DNA of 64,000 nucleotides. Origin: Eudromia elegans. Taxonomy: Eukaryota > Chordata > Aves > Tinamiformes > Tinamidae. Each line of letters opens with the position of its first letter. The stretch's first letter is position 1. The stretch spans positions 674,282 to 738,281 of the forward strand of contig PTEX01000300.1 of NCBI GenBank assembly GCA_003342815.1, written 5' to 3'. The notes beneath the pieces were generated by a model that was not told the origin of the DNA, did not search any database, and worked only from the letters and a program-made list of their open reading frames with translations. Shown here piece by piece: positions 37,353 through 51,305 of this stretch. The translations under genes and the position numbers were made by a program.

Positions 37353-39130
37353 TGATGAGTCCATTATCTTAATTTAGCATCTTACAAGTTTAGAACCAGT
37401 CATTGCAATGAAATAGAGAAATATCAGGACTAGAAATATTCCAATCCCAAATGAGTGTACAAAAGATAAGAAGAAGATGAGAAAATAACACTTTGTAGTA
37501 GGACCAAATACATTTGCAAGCTATGCCCCTAGAGAAAGCCAGCTCCTCATCAGGCTAAACACTGGAGGTGGCCAAAAACTCCCTGACAAGAATGGGCATG
37601 TCTTCTTTAGTATAGCTTGACTTATGGAGCAGAGAATGTGATACAATATCAAGTAGATTTAACAGAAAAGTGTGCTGGATGTAAAGGAAATTTCACATCT
37701 GAATCAGATACAAATGTGCAGGTATTTCAGTTTCCCACAGCAGTGACTGAAAGTCACACCCAAGACACAGGAGTCTTAATTCAACAAAGTCAATAACAAA
37801 ATTACCTCTGACTTCAAAGTAATTTGCAACTTTTGCGGTGTCCGCTGGATATATGCTGCATACTATATTTCAGAATAGTACACAGAAGTATGGATCTTAA
37901 TATATTTAATGTCAAATGTAATGAGCACTAATATATGTTGTTCTATTTTTACTATAGTGTATTACCACACAGTTAACATTTTGAATATGTTTTTCTATCA
38001 GGGCCTAATAAAATTCACTTTTTTACCTGTAAAGGTCATTTGATTTATTGTGTTTCAACTACACTATTATAAATGCATACAAAGAGATTTCTCCAAAAAG
38101 CATTGACCCAAGCTTTCTTCCTGAAAGAAAAAAGTTCCTTTCCTATGCATATATGGCATTTATTTATTTATTTGTTAACTTGCTTTTAATTGGAAAGGAT
38201 ACTGAAGATTGAAATGAGCAGAAAATTAGATGGCAGGTGTATATTTTAAATAGTATTCACAGTTTTTATTTTAACAAATTGCAGCTAGACATAATGTTAC
38301 TCTAAGCTGAAAAGAAACTAAATGAACACTAAATGCTGCATGCAAGCATTACTTGGGAAAATGGAACGCAGATATCTGACACACAGAAAAAAATTTAATG
38401 ATTAAAGATAAAAACTGCATTTTCCACCAAAAGCAAATGGACAGATGGGTGGAAATCTTGGATGAGCTGTTTGATGGCCTCCCACCATTCGTTCTGGTAT
38501 GCCAACTGGTAATTATACTGCAGAAAACTATGCAAGTCCAGACTGTGTTTTGTCACATAAAGTCTATACAATGACACAGATCATAAACAATCCTGTAGGT
38601 GTATGTACATTTGTGGAAGAAATTATGTAATGTTATGTCACCATAACTCTGAAAATAATGGAAGTATAATTGTGTATAATGTGGTCACATCTGGTCAAAT
38701 TGCTACATGTCCAGCTGAAAAAAACCTACTGAATACTATATTACTTTGACCAAATAGTCTTGCACTTATAATTCTAGCTATGGCTCTTTTGTGTCATGCT
38801 GCTAAAATCACAGTCCTGATGTTCAACTATGCTTTCAATCAGCCAGTAATTTTTAGCTACTTTTTCCTCTGAGAGAAGAAAATTGAATAAGTCAGTTGAG
38901 TTTAGTTCTAGGTCAGCTACGGTTCAGAGCTCGTTCTGTCTATACAATCTGCTGAAACATTACCATGATTTCTTTTGTTAATATTGCCTACAGCTCATCT
39001 GAAATCATATGGAGGTTATAGAGAGTGCTAATGGCCAGCTCAGATGCAAACAAATGATCCAAGCTTCCACTGATTCCAGTGAGATACCCATAGGGATAAG
39101 AAGTGTCCACTTTACAGTAACAGCTAAAGT
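37353..39130. other. Unique AT-rich DNA
   Basis: A short (ATTT)n run lies at about 38157-38174. No gene or transposon was recognised. Confidence 0.55.
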
Positions 39131-39263
39131 TTTAGGGAGAATTAAAATGAATGATCCCTTTCTGGCCATATTTTTCATATTACGAATTAGATTGTTATCT
39201 ATCACTATATAATTTTTGTTAAATCCTCTTGTAACTGTTGTATTTCTGCCAATTCTCCCTAAA
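39131..39263. repeat. Inverted repeat, 13-bp perfect arms
   Basis: TTTAGGGAGAATT (39131-39143) and AATTCTCCCTAAA (39251-39263) are exact reverse complements, separated by 107 bases. Flanking similarity is weak. It could be chance, a hairpin, or the remains of a small inverted-repeat element, and no transposase or TA-type duplication was identified. Confidence 0.6.
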
Positions 39264-42200
39264 GTATTACAGATAAATAAGACCAACCAAAAGACTGATA
39301 CTTGACAAACTTCACTATCAGCTTATTTGCAGTTCGATCCCTTTTTAATATAAAAATAAGTGCCTAAGGAAGCAGATTTGAATCACATTCATAAGGCACC
39401 TATTCTCTCAACAGAAAAAGAGAATCACATGACTAATTCAGACTACATATTTAAAAGTAAAAGAGAAAAAAAATCCTACCCAGAGAGACACGTTGTACTC
39501 TCATGAACTCACAACAGGAGTTCTCGTTATGTACACACACCAAAACTTCACTAGCCTTCTCGCTTACCATATTGTATTTCAGATCCTTATCTGTTCAAGT
39601 TGCCTACTACCCACCAACATCTCTTCCAGTATTCCTGTGGATGTTCAGGTTTTTACTGTTCAGGACAAAATCACATTTCATTATCATTATCTCCATGGGC
39701 ATCAGTCATACTACATTGCATCTTGCATGGAGAAATTCATGCAGGGATATAAAGAGAAAAACATGTCCTCAGGGATTTGCTGAAGAGTTCAGAGAAAAAT
39801 GGGCTCCTGTAATTGTTTTAAAAGGTTAGTCAGTTACTCTTATTCTGACTTTGCATATAACAGTAATCTGTATTGAAAGCATACATGGATAATTTCAATC
39901 CCAAAGATGTATTATTTTCACAAAACAGTAAGAACTGTGGTGTGGGTGATTCGTAGTTGTTCAGTGGTTGATTTTCACCTCCTCTTCAATTTAGAAACTC
40001 TCTGCCATCCAGTCAGTTTAAAAATACTTTCTTTTCTAAATTTTTCTGCAAAATATATTTCTTACTGGTTTTGGACTTCAGCTGTTCTGTCATCAACACA
40101 TTATAAAACTACAGTCTTTAAATGTATCCTGATTTGATTGGATAAATAGGTTAGGTGTTAGTTGCGAGTTTGCTTTCTCACTTAGACTTAAATCACATCT
40201 GACATGAATAAATGAATTTTTAATTTTTCTAGTCATATATAGATAGATGCATTTTAATCATTATCATTAACTGCTAGAACCTGCTAATGGAAATGCCATT
40301 TCCTAGAACGTTTTTGTCCAAAATGAAAGAGAAAAAGATTGTAAAATAAGTCAAAGAAAATTCATATTTTCACACATATTTTCACAATATTTTCTCAGTT
40401 TTTGTTTTCTCAGAAAGGAAATCTATCAATCATGAAAGTTGCTCTGTAATGTTAGCTATAACCTTTAAAATTCAATCTTTGAATCAGGGGCTGTTAAACC
40501 AGGGGTTTCCAGATACTATTCTAAGTCACATAAACTTTAAATAGATTATTTATGGGAAGTTAGCTAATGAAAAGACTGTCTTCATGCATGAGATGGAAAG
40601 ACCATGAGCTTTATACTGGATCAGACATATTTTACAGGAGCATTCAGCAACAGCAGATATCAAAGCAGTTATAAAGTGCAACATGATATTGCCTAACATA
40701 AATTATTGAAAATAAATTCACTATTGTAGTATCTGTCAGACTTTAAACATATTTTAACAAGTAAAACACACACACACACAAAAAAAAGTATTTCATTTCT
40801 GTCAAGAAGATTGAAAAAAAAAAAGATGATTTAACAGCAAGAATTAAAAATATGTGTAAATAATATTTCTTCAAGAGGAAATGTTGTAGTCCTGCAGCAC
40901 AAAGAAAGTAACGCCCAAAGATGGTTGGGAATTACAGGCATATGTGTCTTTATGAGCACCAAAGAAAGAGCACTGTGGAGGAACATGGGAGAACTGAAAG
41001 TGACCGAAAACATTGCTTTACATTTTTGATTAAAGAAGGGGCAGTTGAATTGAAGCACAGGGATGGCAAAATACAGGGCTATTTAAAGTTCTGAAAAGCC
41101 TGCTTTAAACTTGTTTGAGAAGATTAAAATAGATGAGTCCTAAAATATAAATGGAGCCATTGACACATTTTTGACATTTTAAACTGCAACAGAACAAAAC
41201 AGGGATTATTGATACCTCAGTGAGAGTGGGTTCTTTGTTGCTTACCCAAAGTTGAGATTTACATTAACATTCCTCGGATTTATTACTAATTTGATGTAAC
41301 TGTATTTTTTCAGACATAAATAGAAGGCACAATTTATCTTTCTAGGAGCCCCCAAAATTAGACATTTCTGGCAGCCTTTTCTATGCAGCAAAGCATCAAA
41401 AATAACAGGATTCAATTTCATTCACTATTGAATTTCCTTACACTTCTTGGAAAACCTGCGAATATTTCCTTAAACTTACTACAACTTGCAATACTGTTTC
41501 AGCCACTTTGTTCAGCATACTTTCCATGTCTTTAGACATTCATGATTAATCAAAGCAATGCTTGAAATGCCTCAAGAGGAGCATAATGGTGACAAGGTCA
41601 GAAGTTCAGATGTTCTTTCAGGGCTTTGTCTGCCTTCTCTTAGCTCATGCACTCAGCATACTTCAGAGTGCACTGGGCTCTCTTGATGGCCCTCAAAGGG
41701 CATTGCATCAGGTCCATCAAAAATGTTCTTGAAGACCAGACAGACCCTTCCCTCTTGCCAGTGCATCTTTTCTCCTTTACCCCTGCTGCTGGCTCTGGGC
41801 TTTGCTTACCATGGCACACAGATGCATTGCCTCATGTTGCATTTCTCCCTGAACTGTTGCTTGTGACAAATTCACTATGGGATCTCAGCAGGTTTAGAAG
41901 CCCTACCTGGACCAGCTTTGTAACAAATCTTATCCTAGAGAGTTTTCCCTGTACTGAAATCATCCTCTTGATTCTTCTGTCTGTCTACATATAAAGCCAC
42001 AGGAAAGTGGTCCAGAACTGGAAACAGTAAATAGAAAGATTCTTATAGAGGTAAATGGGACAGGTTTAATTTGTAAATTACTTGAAGTCAGCAGGCCAAG
42101 CTAAAAATCAATAGAAACTTGTAAGAGGACATGCAGGACACAGAAAGATAGGACTTATACTCATCCCACTTTTTAATGATTACTGCCAACTATGCTTCTG

Positions 42201-43304
42201 TCTGAGTTGAATTTCTACTCCTCACCATAATTAAAGAGAAATTATCTAAAGAAGAGCTTTCAGAAAATGAGCATTTTAGATGAAATAGTGTTCTGCTTGC
42301 ACTTGTGAAGTTTCTTTCAACAACTACTAATTAAATTTCATGGCAAACACTTCATTGTTAGTCCTGTACAAGAAATATATACAGCTGAAATTAAAGTCTG
42401 GCTCAACAGTATCACTTAAAAAAATAGAAAGGACAACACTTCAGTTTCAGTATATGTATATACTTATATTTTGAATTATTCTAGAATTCTCATCAGAGTT
42501 TTGTGGTTCTTCTCCATGCAATGGAGTGAACTAAACTTCACTGAGTAGAGAGGAAGATCATTTCCCTCCATTGCCTGGCCATTCCTCTACTCATACAGCC
42601 AAGGGAACTGGTGTCTGTTCCTGCTGCCCAAGGGCTGCTGGCTCCTGCACAACTTGCTGGTCCCCAGGACTTCTTCCCAGAGCTGCTCCCCAGCTAGTCT
42701 GTGCTCGGCCCACACTGTTGCAGAGGGGTCTTCCATCACTAGAGTTTTCATTGTATGGAGTCTTTAGTCATACTATCTGCATAAAGCCAGGTTGCTGATA
42801 AGTCTTAGAGACCTTATGGTAGGTTGCTATTTCTCAGGGATTTCTAAGGAAAGGAATGATTGAACACAACCTCAGATGTGTGATGCAACAAGATTAATTT
42901 GACTTTGTAAGTATACATTTCTAAGGTAGGCAATCATATAAAGCTCAGAAGAAGGTCTAGAAAAAAAATGTTGTTTTGCTATAGCAGAAAGGATTACAGA
43001 AATAACAAATTGGGTTTCCTCATGGAAACCTTGATTGGTGCAACTTCATGGTACAATGATTCCCTAAACAGTAACCTCTTGAGCAGAACAGCTGAAGTGA
43101 AGGAAGGTAGTGTATCTCCAACAGGCAGTGTTTGCAGTCCAGACCACCTTATTTAACATATAGTTCTTCTCCCACCCACTCTGTTTTCTATAAACACTAA
43201 GCAGTTTGAGCAGGACTGAATTTTCATTTAATGACTGTGGACACTGCTGTAACACTAGTTTTACAGGTGATTCTGTATTCAAATATAAGCATATACCTGG
43301 GGGG
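39264..43304. other. Unique AT-rich DNA without a supported gene
   Basis: Overlapping plus frames at 39493-39829 and a 115-codon frame at 41647-41994 have no recognisable domain. A G+C-richer patch lies at 42560-42740 with one 75-codon frame (42571-42798), also unrecognised. A short (CA)n run is at about 40767-40780. Confidence 0.5.
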
Positions 43305-43326
43305 AAAAAAAAAAAAAAAAAAAAAA
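43305..43326. repeat. A22 homopolymer
   Basis: This is a pure run of 22 A after GGGGGG. No retrocopied gene body was recognised upstream, and no element end can be defined. Confidence 0.9.
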
Positions 43327-43975
43327 GCTGGTTCTATGGACTTGTCTCTTGGAAAAAGAACCCCAAATTACCATTCAGTCAATTCAGTTCTTGATGTACT
43401 TCTAGGTCAACAAATGTCATACCGTTTTTCTCTACAGTTCTTTTCAAGTATAAATTTAAGCCCCAAAAGCAAACAAATATGGACAATACCTGTTGTAGTT
43501 AATGAAATGAGTAAAAACTGTAGGATCAAGTCCTGAATAGAATGCAGCCTTGCAATAGAGTTTCCATTGCTGAAAAAAAGTAGAGTTCTGAGAAGAAAAA
43601 ATGGACGATGAAAAGGAGAGTAATGCATGCTATAATTCTTTCCAGATTTGTCCTTATATTAACCATATCTAATATGAATGTGATTAAAGGAGCAGAGACT
43701 TGCTAGAAGAACCCAGGAGAAATAAAAAATCCTTAGTGACGTTTACTTTTCAGTTCCTAGAGATTTTGAATTCAGATAAAGATCTCTGTGATAAATTTAG
43801 TATTCTCTCTGACACAGTGAAAAAAGTCAGTGCTGGAGGGGAAGGTTGTTAAAAAAAGAAAGCTAATTTTCTTGCATTATTAAAAAATAAGTAATTATGC
43901 AATGATTCTTCAAAATGGTCTGTAGATCAGATTTTAGTAAACTGATACTGCAGTCAAGTATATACAATAACCACG
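43327..43975. other. Unique DNA, nothing recognised
   Basis: Short open frames only. No repeat or RNA gene. Confidence 0.55.
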
Positions 43976-43989
43976 GTTACCATGGCAAT
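43976..43989. promoter_or_regulatory. Near-perfect RFX X-box-like palindrome
   Basis: GTTACCATGGCAAT matches the RFX consensus GTTNCCATGGNAAC at every defined position except the last base (T for C). A second half-site, ATGGTAAC, lies at 44482-44489. Between them is an AT-rich near-palindrome (TTTAATTTAAAAATTAAA, 44401-44418). This could be a distal enhancer, but no nearby gene supports it and the call rests on motif matching by eye. Confidence 0.4.
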
Positions 43990-46401
43990 CCACAAGGCAG
44001 CTCTCATTTGCCCTGCAAGTCATTGTCATTCATATGATATGTACCTTAACATCAGCTTTCAGAGATGCTTCATATTGAACTACAGAATACATTTTACTAC
44101 TAATTGAAAAGACTTGTGCTACTAATATATTAAACATTTATTTTATATTATAATAAGACCATATCAAAATGCATAATGCTACATCACTGCTATGGGGGGA
44201 GTTTGCCTTTTTCTCACAGGTATATATCTGGAGATTGCTCTGCCATTATGTAAAATATTTATCAGTCTGAACCTGTGAACTAACTTGCCAGCTGCTAGGT
44301 CAGGCTTCACTAAGGTGGCATTCAGCACGAAAAACAGATCTCACCGGGATTTTAATACTAAACTGATGGCTGTGCCGTTTCCTACTGGTTATCCGTACAT
44401 TTTAATTTAAAAATTAAATGTTAGAACTCCCCACTCAACATCACACCACTCCGCTGCGCTACTTGAGGAAATTTTGTTTCTATGGTAACTGCAGGAGACT
44501 TATCCACAGCCATTGATGTCACCCACATACTAAATTTAATTACAACATATACAAACCTTTGAACCATTGATTTCCTTCATTATATTATTTGGAATAAAGT
44601 AATAGCTACTACTTGGGATCACAGTGAGTATTTTTGTTATCGAAACAAACATATACAGAGAAAAAGCTATAGATACACTTCTTAAAACGCATATAAATAA
44701 AAAAGCTTTGGAGAGGAACATATTTACTGCCGTCTCCACTGGCAAGTGACCAATTTAACTATAGTCATTCCTTCCAGACAAATATCTATTCATTAGGCAT
44801 TTGCCAAATTTTGGTGGTGTCTAAGAAAGCACTTGGGAAGGCCCAGTCACAACTACCTACTACAAAAATTGAAATAAATCCCATCATATTTTTATCTGAG
44901 AAGCACCTTAATATGATGATTTCTATTCTGTTTAGTATTTAAAAAATGCACATAGGAATCCACACAGGTAAGCACTCACCATTGTGAGAGCAATTGCAGA
45001 GCAATTCTACTGCCATCTCTTAGCCAGGTATCAGGGATGGTGTCAGGGAACTTCAGGGACTGACAGAATGGTGCTCTTCATAACTAGTTCCCTCTGTAGT
45101 GCTCACCTTGTCTTAGGCAAGAAATGGACATCGGGAGATATACAAGCTAAAATCAGTAAACGCCAAGCCATAGGACTGAGGGATTTTTCAAAGAATTGTG
45201 CTGTTTTACTTTGTTTGTGGTAGGCAAGACTCTCCACTGTTGGTCATTTCTCCTCCTGAAAAGGAGAACCTATAAGCTGACAATCCTGCAGTATGCCACT
45301 GTCCACAGATGCTAGTAAGAGAGAAGCTACAGAATTCACCTTTAGATATATTTTCTCACATCTGACCCTGGCTTATCAAGGATTCCCTCTCTTGTAAGAG
45401 ACAGTGGTCTTAGCATATTCAAACTCTGTTGACCAAGTTTAGGACACAGGTTCAAGGAGTGCAGGCTCTCTCTGCCGAGGTGATGTTTTTTAAAATTAGA
45501 CCACTTTACTAGTATCATAGCACCACAGATCGTGGGAAACCAGGAATATTCCTTCCATTAGCTTTTACCTCAAGGCTGTCACTTCTGTGGGGAGATGGTC
45601 AGTACACAGTTTTCCATGTGAAAATTTAGGCTGTGGTAACGAGTTGCACACGTATCTATTTAATTTCTAGTCCTCCGTCTGAAAAAGGGAAGGGCAGAAA
45701 CAGTAAAGATTTCTCATATCAGTGTTTTGAGTTTCCAGTGGCTGTTCATCCTGCAGAAAATCATGACATGAGTAGATGACTTTATTAGGAGAGAACTGAA
45801 TTTCCTGTATTGAGAGAAAATCTGCATGGAGAACCCTCCTAATAATTTATTAGGTGGAGCTACAAGCACAAGAGATATTTAGACATTCATTAGTCAAACA
45901 ATAACTATGACTTCTTTAATTCTTTCTCTGATCTTACAGAAACTTTCATAAAATTGTTAGAATAACTAGATTTTGTGAAAATGCTTCAATTTGCCTGAAA
46001 AAATTGTTGTTACATTGGCATGCAAAGATTTTGCTTGGGGTTTTTATTTGGGTTTTTTGTGAGTTTGGGGGTTTTTTTGCTATCTCATAGAAGATAAAAT
46101 GATGACAACGGAGTAAACTGTTTTGTCAGAACAGCTAATATGTAAGAGGGAAGTTCTTGTCAAGGAAATAACTAATAACACACATTTTCACAGTACAGCA
46201 CTAGAAGAATTTGTTGCTGATAAGGTAAACTCTGGTGCATTTTATTTTTAAGACAAGATATAAAAAACCGAAATGGATACTTACATAGCACATCCTAGAA
46301 ACTCCAGGCCAGTTGTATTGTTTGAGGAAAGGGTTACAATTATAAAGTTGTAAGTTTACAACTACAGCAGCCACAAAGAGCAGATACATAGGCCAGTCCA
46401 C
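43990..46401. other. Unique DNA without a supported gene
   Basis: A G/T-rich low-complexity patch lies at about 46035-46080 (ggggtttttatttgggtttt). Otherwise there is no exon, repeat family or RNA gene that I can support. Confidence 0.5.
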
Positions 46402-46700
46402 AAAGTGGGACCGACACAGAAAAACAACTAATGTCCATTCTTTGGTGCAAGGAGGCTCAAGCCCTTTATTTTCTTGTACTGCTATCTTTGGGATTAAGGC
46501 AAAATCACTGTTTGAAGGCAGTTTCTAAAAAACTCAGCCAATCAGATAGATACACTTATGTGGGAGTTGTTATAATTTTGGTAGAACAGCAACAGAAATA
46601 ATTAAAAGAAAAATGTAGGAAATTCCCCAAATCTGAAGGAAACACCACTGCACACCAATGCAAACATTTTCAGCAGGGCAACAGGCTAGCCTTGTCAACA
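46402..46700 (-). mobile_element. Doubtful solo-LTR-like relic (endogenous retrovirus?)
   Basis: Read on the minus strand, this roughly 300-bp stretch begins TGTTGACAAGG, has a CCAAT-type box (GATTGGCTGAG), an AATAAA signal followed by GGGCTTGAGCC, and ends near 'gtgtcggtcccac'. That order resembles an avian endogenous-retrovirus LTR (promoter box, polyadenylation signal, U5-like end). No internal retroviral region and no flanking duplication were recognised. If real it is an old, decayed solo LTR. It may equally be a chance resemblance. Confidence 0.25.
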
Positions 46701-49700
46701 TGTAATTCATCTTAAATTACTGCCCAGCACAAACAATTTTCATGGTATGTATATTGCAGACAGTTTTGTGTACAGCAAAATAAAATTCACCCAAGCACCT
46801 CAGTGAGATGAATCAAATCTGCATTCACAGCTACCTTGAAAGAAACCTGAAATAATTTGGCAAAAGTCACTGTGATTATTCCAGGTTTGTGCTGCTGTCA
46901 CACAATTCATAATGCATGAGTTTTAAATCACTTTTCCTCATTGTCAAGGACAAGGCCAAGCTGTTATAGAGAATTCTTTCTCTCTCCTCTATTATGCATG
47001 CAAAATAAAGATTAATTATGTATTTAGATTCATCCTAGCCAGAACTGGTTGAGTTATAATTTATTTTACTATTCACATAAAGTTTTGGTCAAATTCACTG
47101 CATTTTTTGTGGAGTTAGATGGCTATAACCGGGAAGAAAAGTAGGCTCAGCAGGTAACTTAGACCAATGACATCCCAATTCAGCCTGCTCTTGCTGTAGC
47201 TGTATTGCAGCTGCCTGGAAGCTACACCTTTCAAGTAACTAAAGCCACAAATGGTCTCTTACTCAGCTAATTTATACTCGGAATTTTTTTTCCTATTGAC
47301 TTAAACAGTTGCAATTTTAAATAGTAAAATCTTGTCCTCATTGTGCAAAGCAGTTCAGCTTAGAGCTCTGGCTTGCTGCCAAGAGAGAGAAGACTTGTTA
47401 GCAGGGCTGCAGCCTCGACCTAGAAAGCGCCACCCGAGCTGCCTCTGCCCAGCACGGCTGTGCAGCAGGATCATGCTCCATGGTCTCCAAGAGAAGTCTG
47501 GAGCTTGTCACATTCAAAGTAACCAGCCCCAAAATTTCCATCAGCAACAGTTTTGAACTGATTGATGCCAGGTATATGTTTGTATTTGTGTAATGGCATC
47601 CGTGTATTCTCTGTCTTTGATTAAGAGTAATTAGGAGATGAATTCATGTATGACAATATGAGTGTTTAGCTTTGAAGCCTATGATTGTGGCAGTCCTCAT
47701 ATGAATTTAATCTTCAGCATTCTGTAAAGGATATTAGTAATAGTTAGGAATAGCTCATTTTTCTCACAGAGGCCTGTCTTCAAGTGTTTTTTTTAATCTT
47801 CCTGTGGGACAGGAAGAAATCCAGGATATTTCTTGTTAATTACAATACTAATGTGTTTAAATTTAATGTCAGTCTTCTACTATTCTTTATTTCATGTGTT
47901 TTACAAGCAAACCATAATTTTGGTGGAGACCAAAGGCATATTCTTCACTGCCTGAAAGCCTGGTTCTCGTCTTTGTGTGCAAACGATGTGGCTGTGGTGT
48001 GTTAGTCCAAGAACAGCACCACTGCTGCCCACTGGATTTTTAACGAAAACAGTGATCTGGTCACACATGCTTAAATGTATATCCTTTATACTTAGGGAAA
48101 ACCTTCAAGCTCGAAGTGCCTTAAACAGAGAGAGATTTTTTCAGATATGACCAGATATCAGCCTCCCTTTGTAGATGTGAAAATTTTGTTTTCCTAGGAG
48201 AGGTTTTTTTTCCTCATAGTCAGCTGAAATATCTACCTGTGTCTGTCACTCCAGAAAATGCTGAAGTGTGATGGGTCAGTTCTTACCCTGTGCACAACCC
48301 TGGAACTCCCTGCAACAGTTCATTTTCCCAAGTTTTGGGTTACAGTACCCAGAGACCATGAGCCCTGACAATGGCACACATAAATAAATAATAATTCCAG
48401 TGGTTTCTTAAAATCAGTTTGAACATTGAAAAATATAAATGGATTTGAACAAGCACTTAGATTCACTCCAGATTTGCTTCAAGTTTCCTCATTCTGCTTT
48501 CTAGAGAAAGTCACTAGCACAAACAAGCAAGAATATATTTTTGCTGCTTTAGAGTACATCATGTGCAAAGATTGTACATCTATGGTGGTAATCACAGAAA
48601 TGAAAGGAGTGGCAAAAGTCTTCTACAAAATGTCTTAAACATTATGTGGAATGCTGTTTGAATGGCAAAAAAAAATGCCTATCAAAGAACGCATTATTTT
48701 CTTCCTTTAATCATATTTTTTCCTGTCACTTAACTAGCTACTTTAAACTACATGTTCTATTTTTACTGAGATACTTTATAACTGTAACTCACATTGTTCT
48801 GCGTAATTTTTAAAGACAATGCCTACTATTTTGGTGACTGAGACATAACGGTATATGCTCAAGTTTTACAGTGTGGTAATGCTAGATTTCCTTAATGAAA
48901 GACTTACTCTATTGGAAATAACAACTGCAGTTATAATGAAAATGCAGGTAATAGGATTCTGTGAAATTTGAATCATCAGTTATGCAGCAGCTACTGCCAC
49001 TCAAAAGAAGAGCAACTAGAAGACATGGAGGTAGTTACATTTGCAAGGTAGCTTAGTGAAGGATTTTTTATTATGATATTAAGCATCTCATGCAGGCCAT
49101 GTCAGCAGGAACAGTAGAGATCAAGATAAACTTTCATTGTTTTCTTTGCAAGAACCCTTTTTGCTCTGTCTTGTGAGCAGTGTTTTCCCATATACTTGAC
49201 GTTAACCTTGTATCTGAATGGAAGCTCAATACACCCCAGCTACAGCAAAGCCCATGGCTGGTGTTAACATAACACTTGTTTTGTGAGAATTCAGAAAGTG
49301 TGGACTAAAGCTGTATCTGTCATCTGGTTGGAGAATATTTCATTTCAAGATCCAAGAATGATTGCAAACATAGATATGTGTTTGCCAGAAATAAAGCCAG
49401 TCTTTAAAGTATTTTCGCTGTTCTATTTCTTTAGGCAAATATCAGTGAGTGATCAAAACGCTAAATTTGTGGTTTTACAAACTAGTGATAATTCAGCAAC
49501 TAAGTATATTGCTTAACTTCATCTACTCCAAGGTCCAGCTGGAAGTTTGGCCACATTCTTTCACAAGCAAATAAGATATGAAACAGAAGAACCAGGATAA
49601 CATAGACACCTCAGGTCTCAATTCAGGTCTCAATTCATGCATTTGAAGCTAGGGACTTTTCAGACACCATAGCATATCTAAAGTATCCATATAGGGTTTT

Positions 49701-51305
49701 CAAGTATGGCATAGGATTCATAGGAAAGCTCTATCCTCTTGGGATGGAGCCGGAGGCCAGGATTTACATCTCAAACAGCTTTTAACTGACAGCCAGTGAC
49801 CCTGAGGGGCATCAATGTAGGAAAGAGCACCCGAGAGCTATTTTCTTGCCTAATGAGCATCCTAGAATTTAACAGCAGATCACTGAAAAATCCTGCCAAA
49901 TGTATCTTAAACATCACAGAGGAGATGATAGATGGTTTCCTGCACATATGAGCACAAAAATGAATGAGCCTAAAACAGCAGTTTCTTGAGAGAAGGTTAG
50001 TTTCCCTTGCCACTTCCATCCTGGGAGAAATTCAATACCTTGAGACAGCACCCATTCTGGGTTATCCTAAGAGATGCAGCAATTCCCATATGATTCATGC
50101 AGTCATCCCTGGAGTGGAGTTAGGGAGACTCCATGGCAAGGCAAACTGGCTGGTTGGCATGAGGCATCCTCCAGGTGGGCATTTCCCCTAGCAAGTCAGT
50201 TGCAAGCTTCTCTGAGGCCTGTGTAGCAAGAAAAGATACTGGGCTGTTAAGCCAGGGCTCTTCATAAAGCTTCAATTGCTCTTTTAGCAAGTGAATGACA
50301 ATCATTTTTCCCTATGCTCCAGTCTTGCTTTATCAGTAGGCCCATCTTTTTTTCTGTACCAAAGCTGCAGAGACTGGAAATGCAACGTGTTAATTTATTG
50401 GGCACCTTGTTTACAGATTCAGCATGGAAATGTCATTCTAGTGCAAATTGGTTTTGAGCTTTTTCTATCTATTTTTTTCTATCTATTTTTTAACTATCAC
50501 CCATGTGCAGTGATGCTGCAAGCTGTCTATTAGTGGGGGGAAAAACACTGACTTATGCAATTAGCTGTAATATGTGTGGCTATTTGTACAGTATAGAAAA
50601 AAAGAGCTTCAAATAGCAATATTTAGTAACCCTCTGTGTTTATGAACTGTTTCTTGCTAGGTGTGATTCTGTTTCCATTAAATGTTTGCAGACAAAAAAA
50701 TATTGCAATAATAGAGAAGATTGGTTTTCCAACTGAAGGGGATTATTATCTTTTTAAACCACTACTATCAGCCTGACTGACTTCAATTTTGCAGTTAATG
50801 TGGGTCACAGTGTTTGCCTTTTGCTTTCAACACTGCTGTCTTTATTTACACAATTCATCAAACTATTGAACTATATTGGAAGCTTGAATTCTGCCATTCA
50901 TCTATTTCCTTCACTACTTAACCTTTGAAGGAGAGATAAGAGGGGCCTCAGGCTGACCCTGGCATTAATAGCTAGGATACTGGAGACATCCTCTGGAACA
51001 TACCCATTCCTTCTGCCACTTGCCCAAGCACAGCACTGAAGTAGCTGAAGCAGGCAGGCTCCCACTCCAAACACAGATATTATCTAATTTAGATACCAAC
51101 AACAGAGCTGACTGCTGTGAAGAAGGTGCCCAAACTTCTTGTATAGCCTATAGAGATCTAGAACTCAGTTCAGTTGCCTGACCATCAGAGTTTACTTTTG
51201 AGATACAACATTTGTATGGGAGTAGCTGTTATGGCACCGGACCTGTAGGAGACATTTTGAAGGGGTTTTCAGAAGCCTGAAGGGAGAGCATGGATCTCAA
51301 AGAGC
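46701..51305. other. Unique DNA without a supported gene
   Basis: A G+C-richer patch at 47330-47560 contains a 74-codon plus frame with no recognisable domain. A triplicated 'aggtctcaattc' echo occurs at about 49611-49638. No transposon or RNA gene was seen. Confidence 0.5.

Noticed and set aside
41647-41994. 115-codon plus frame
   Set aside because: No family resemblance and no supporting exon or promoter signals.
43305-43326. A22 run as the tail of a processed pseudogene
   Set aside because: No gene-like or SINE-like body could be recognised upstream.
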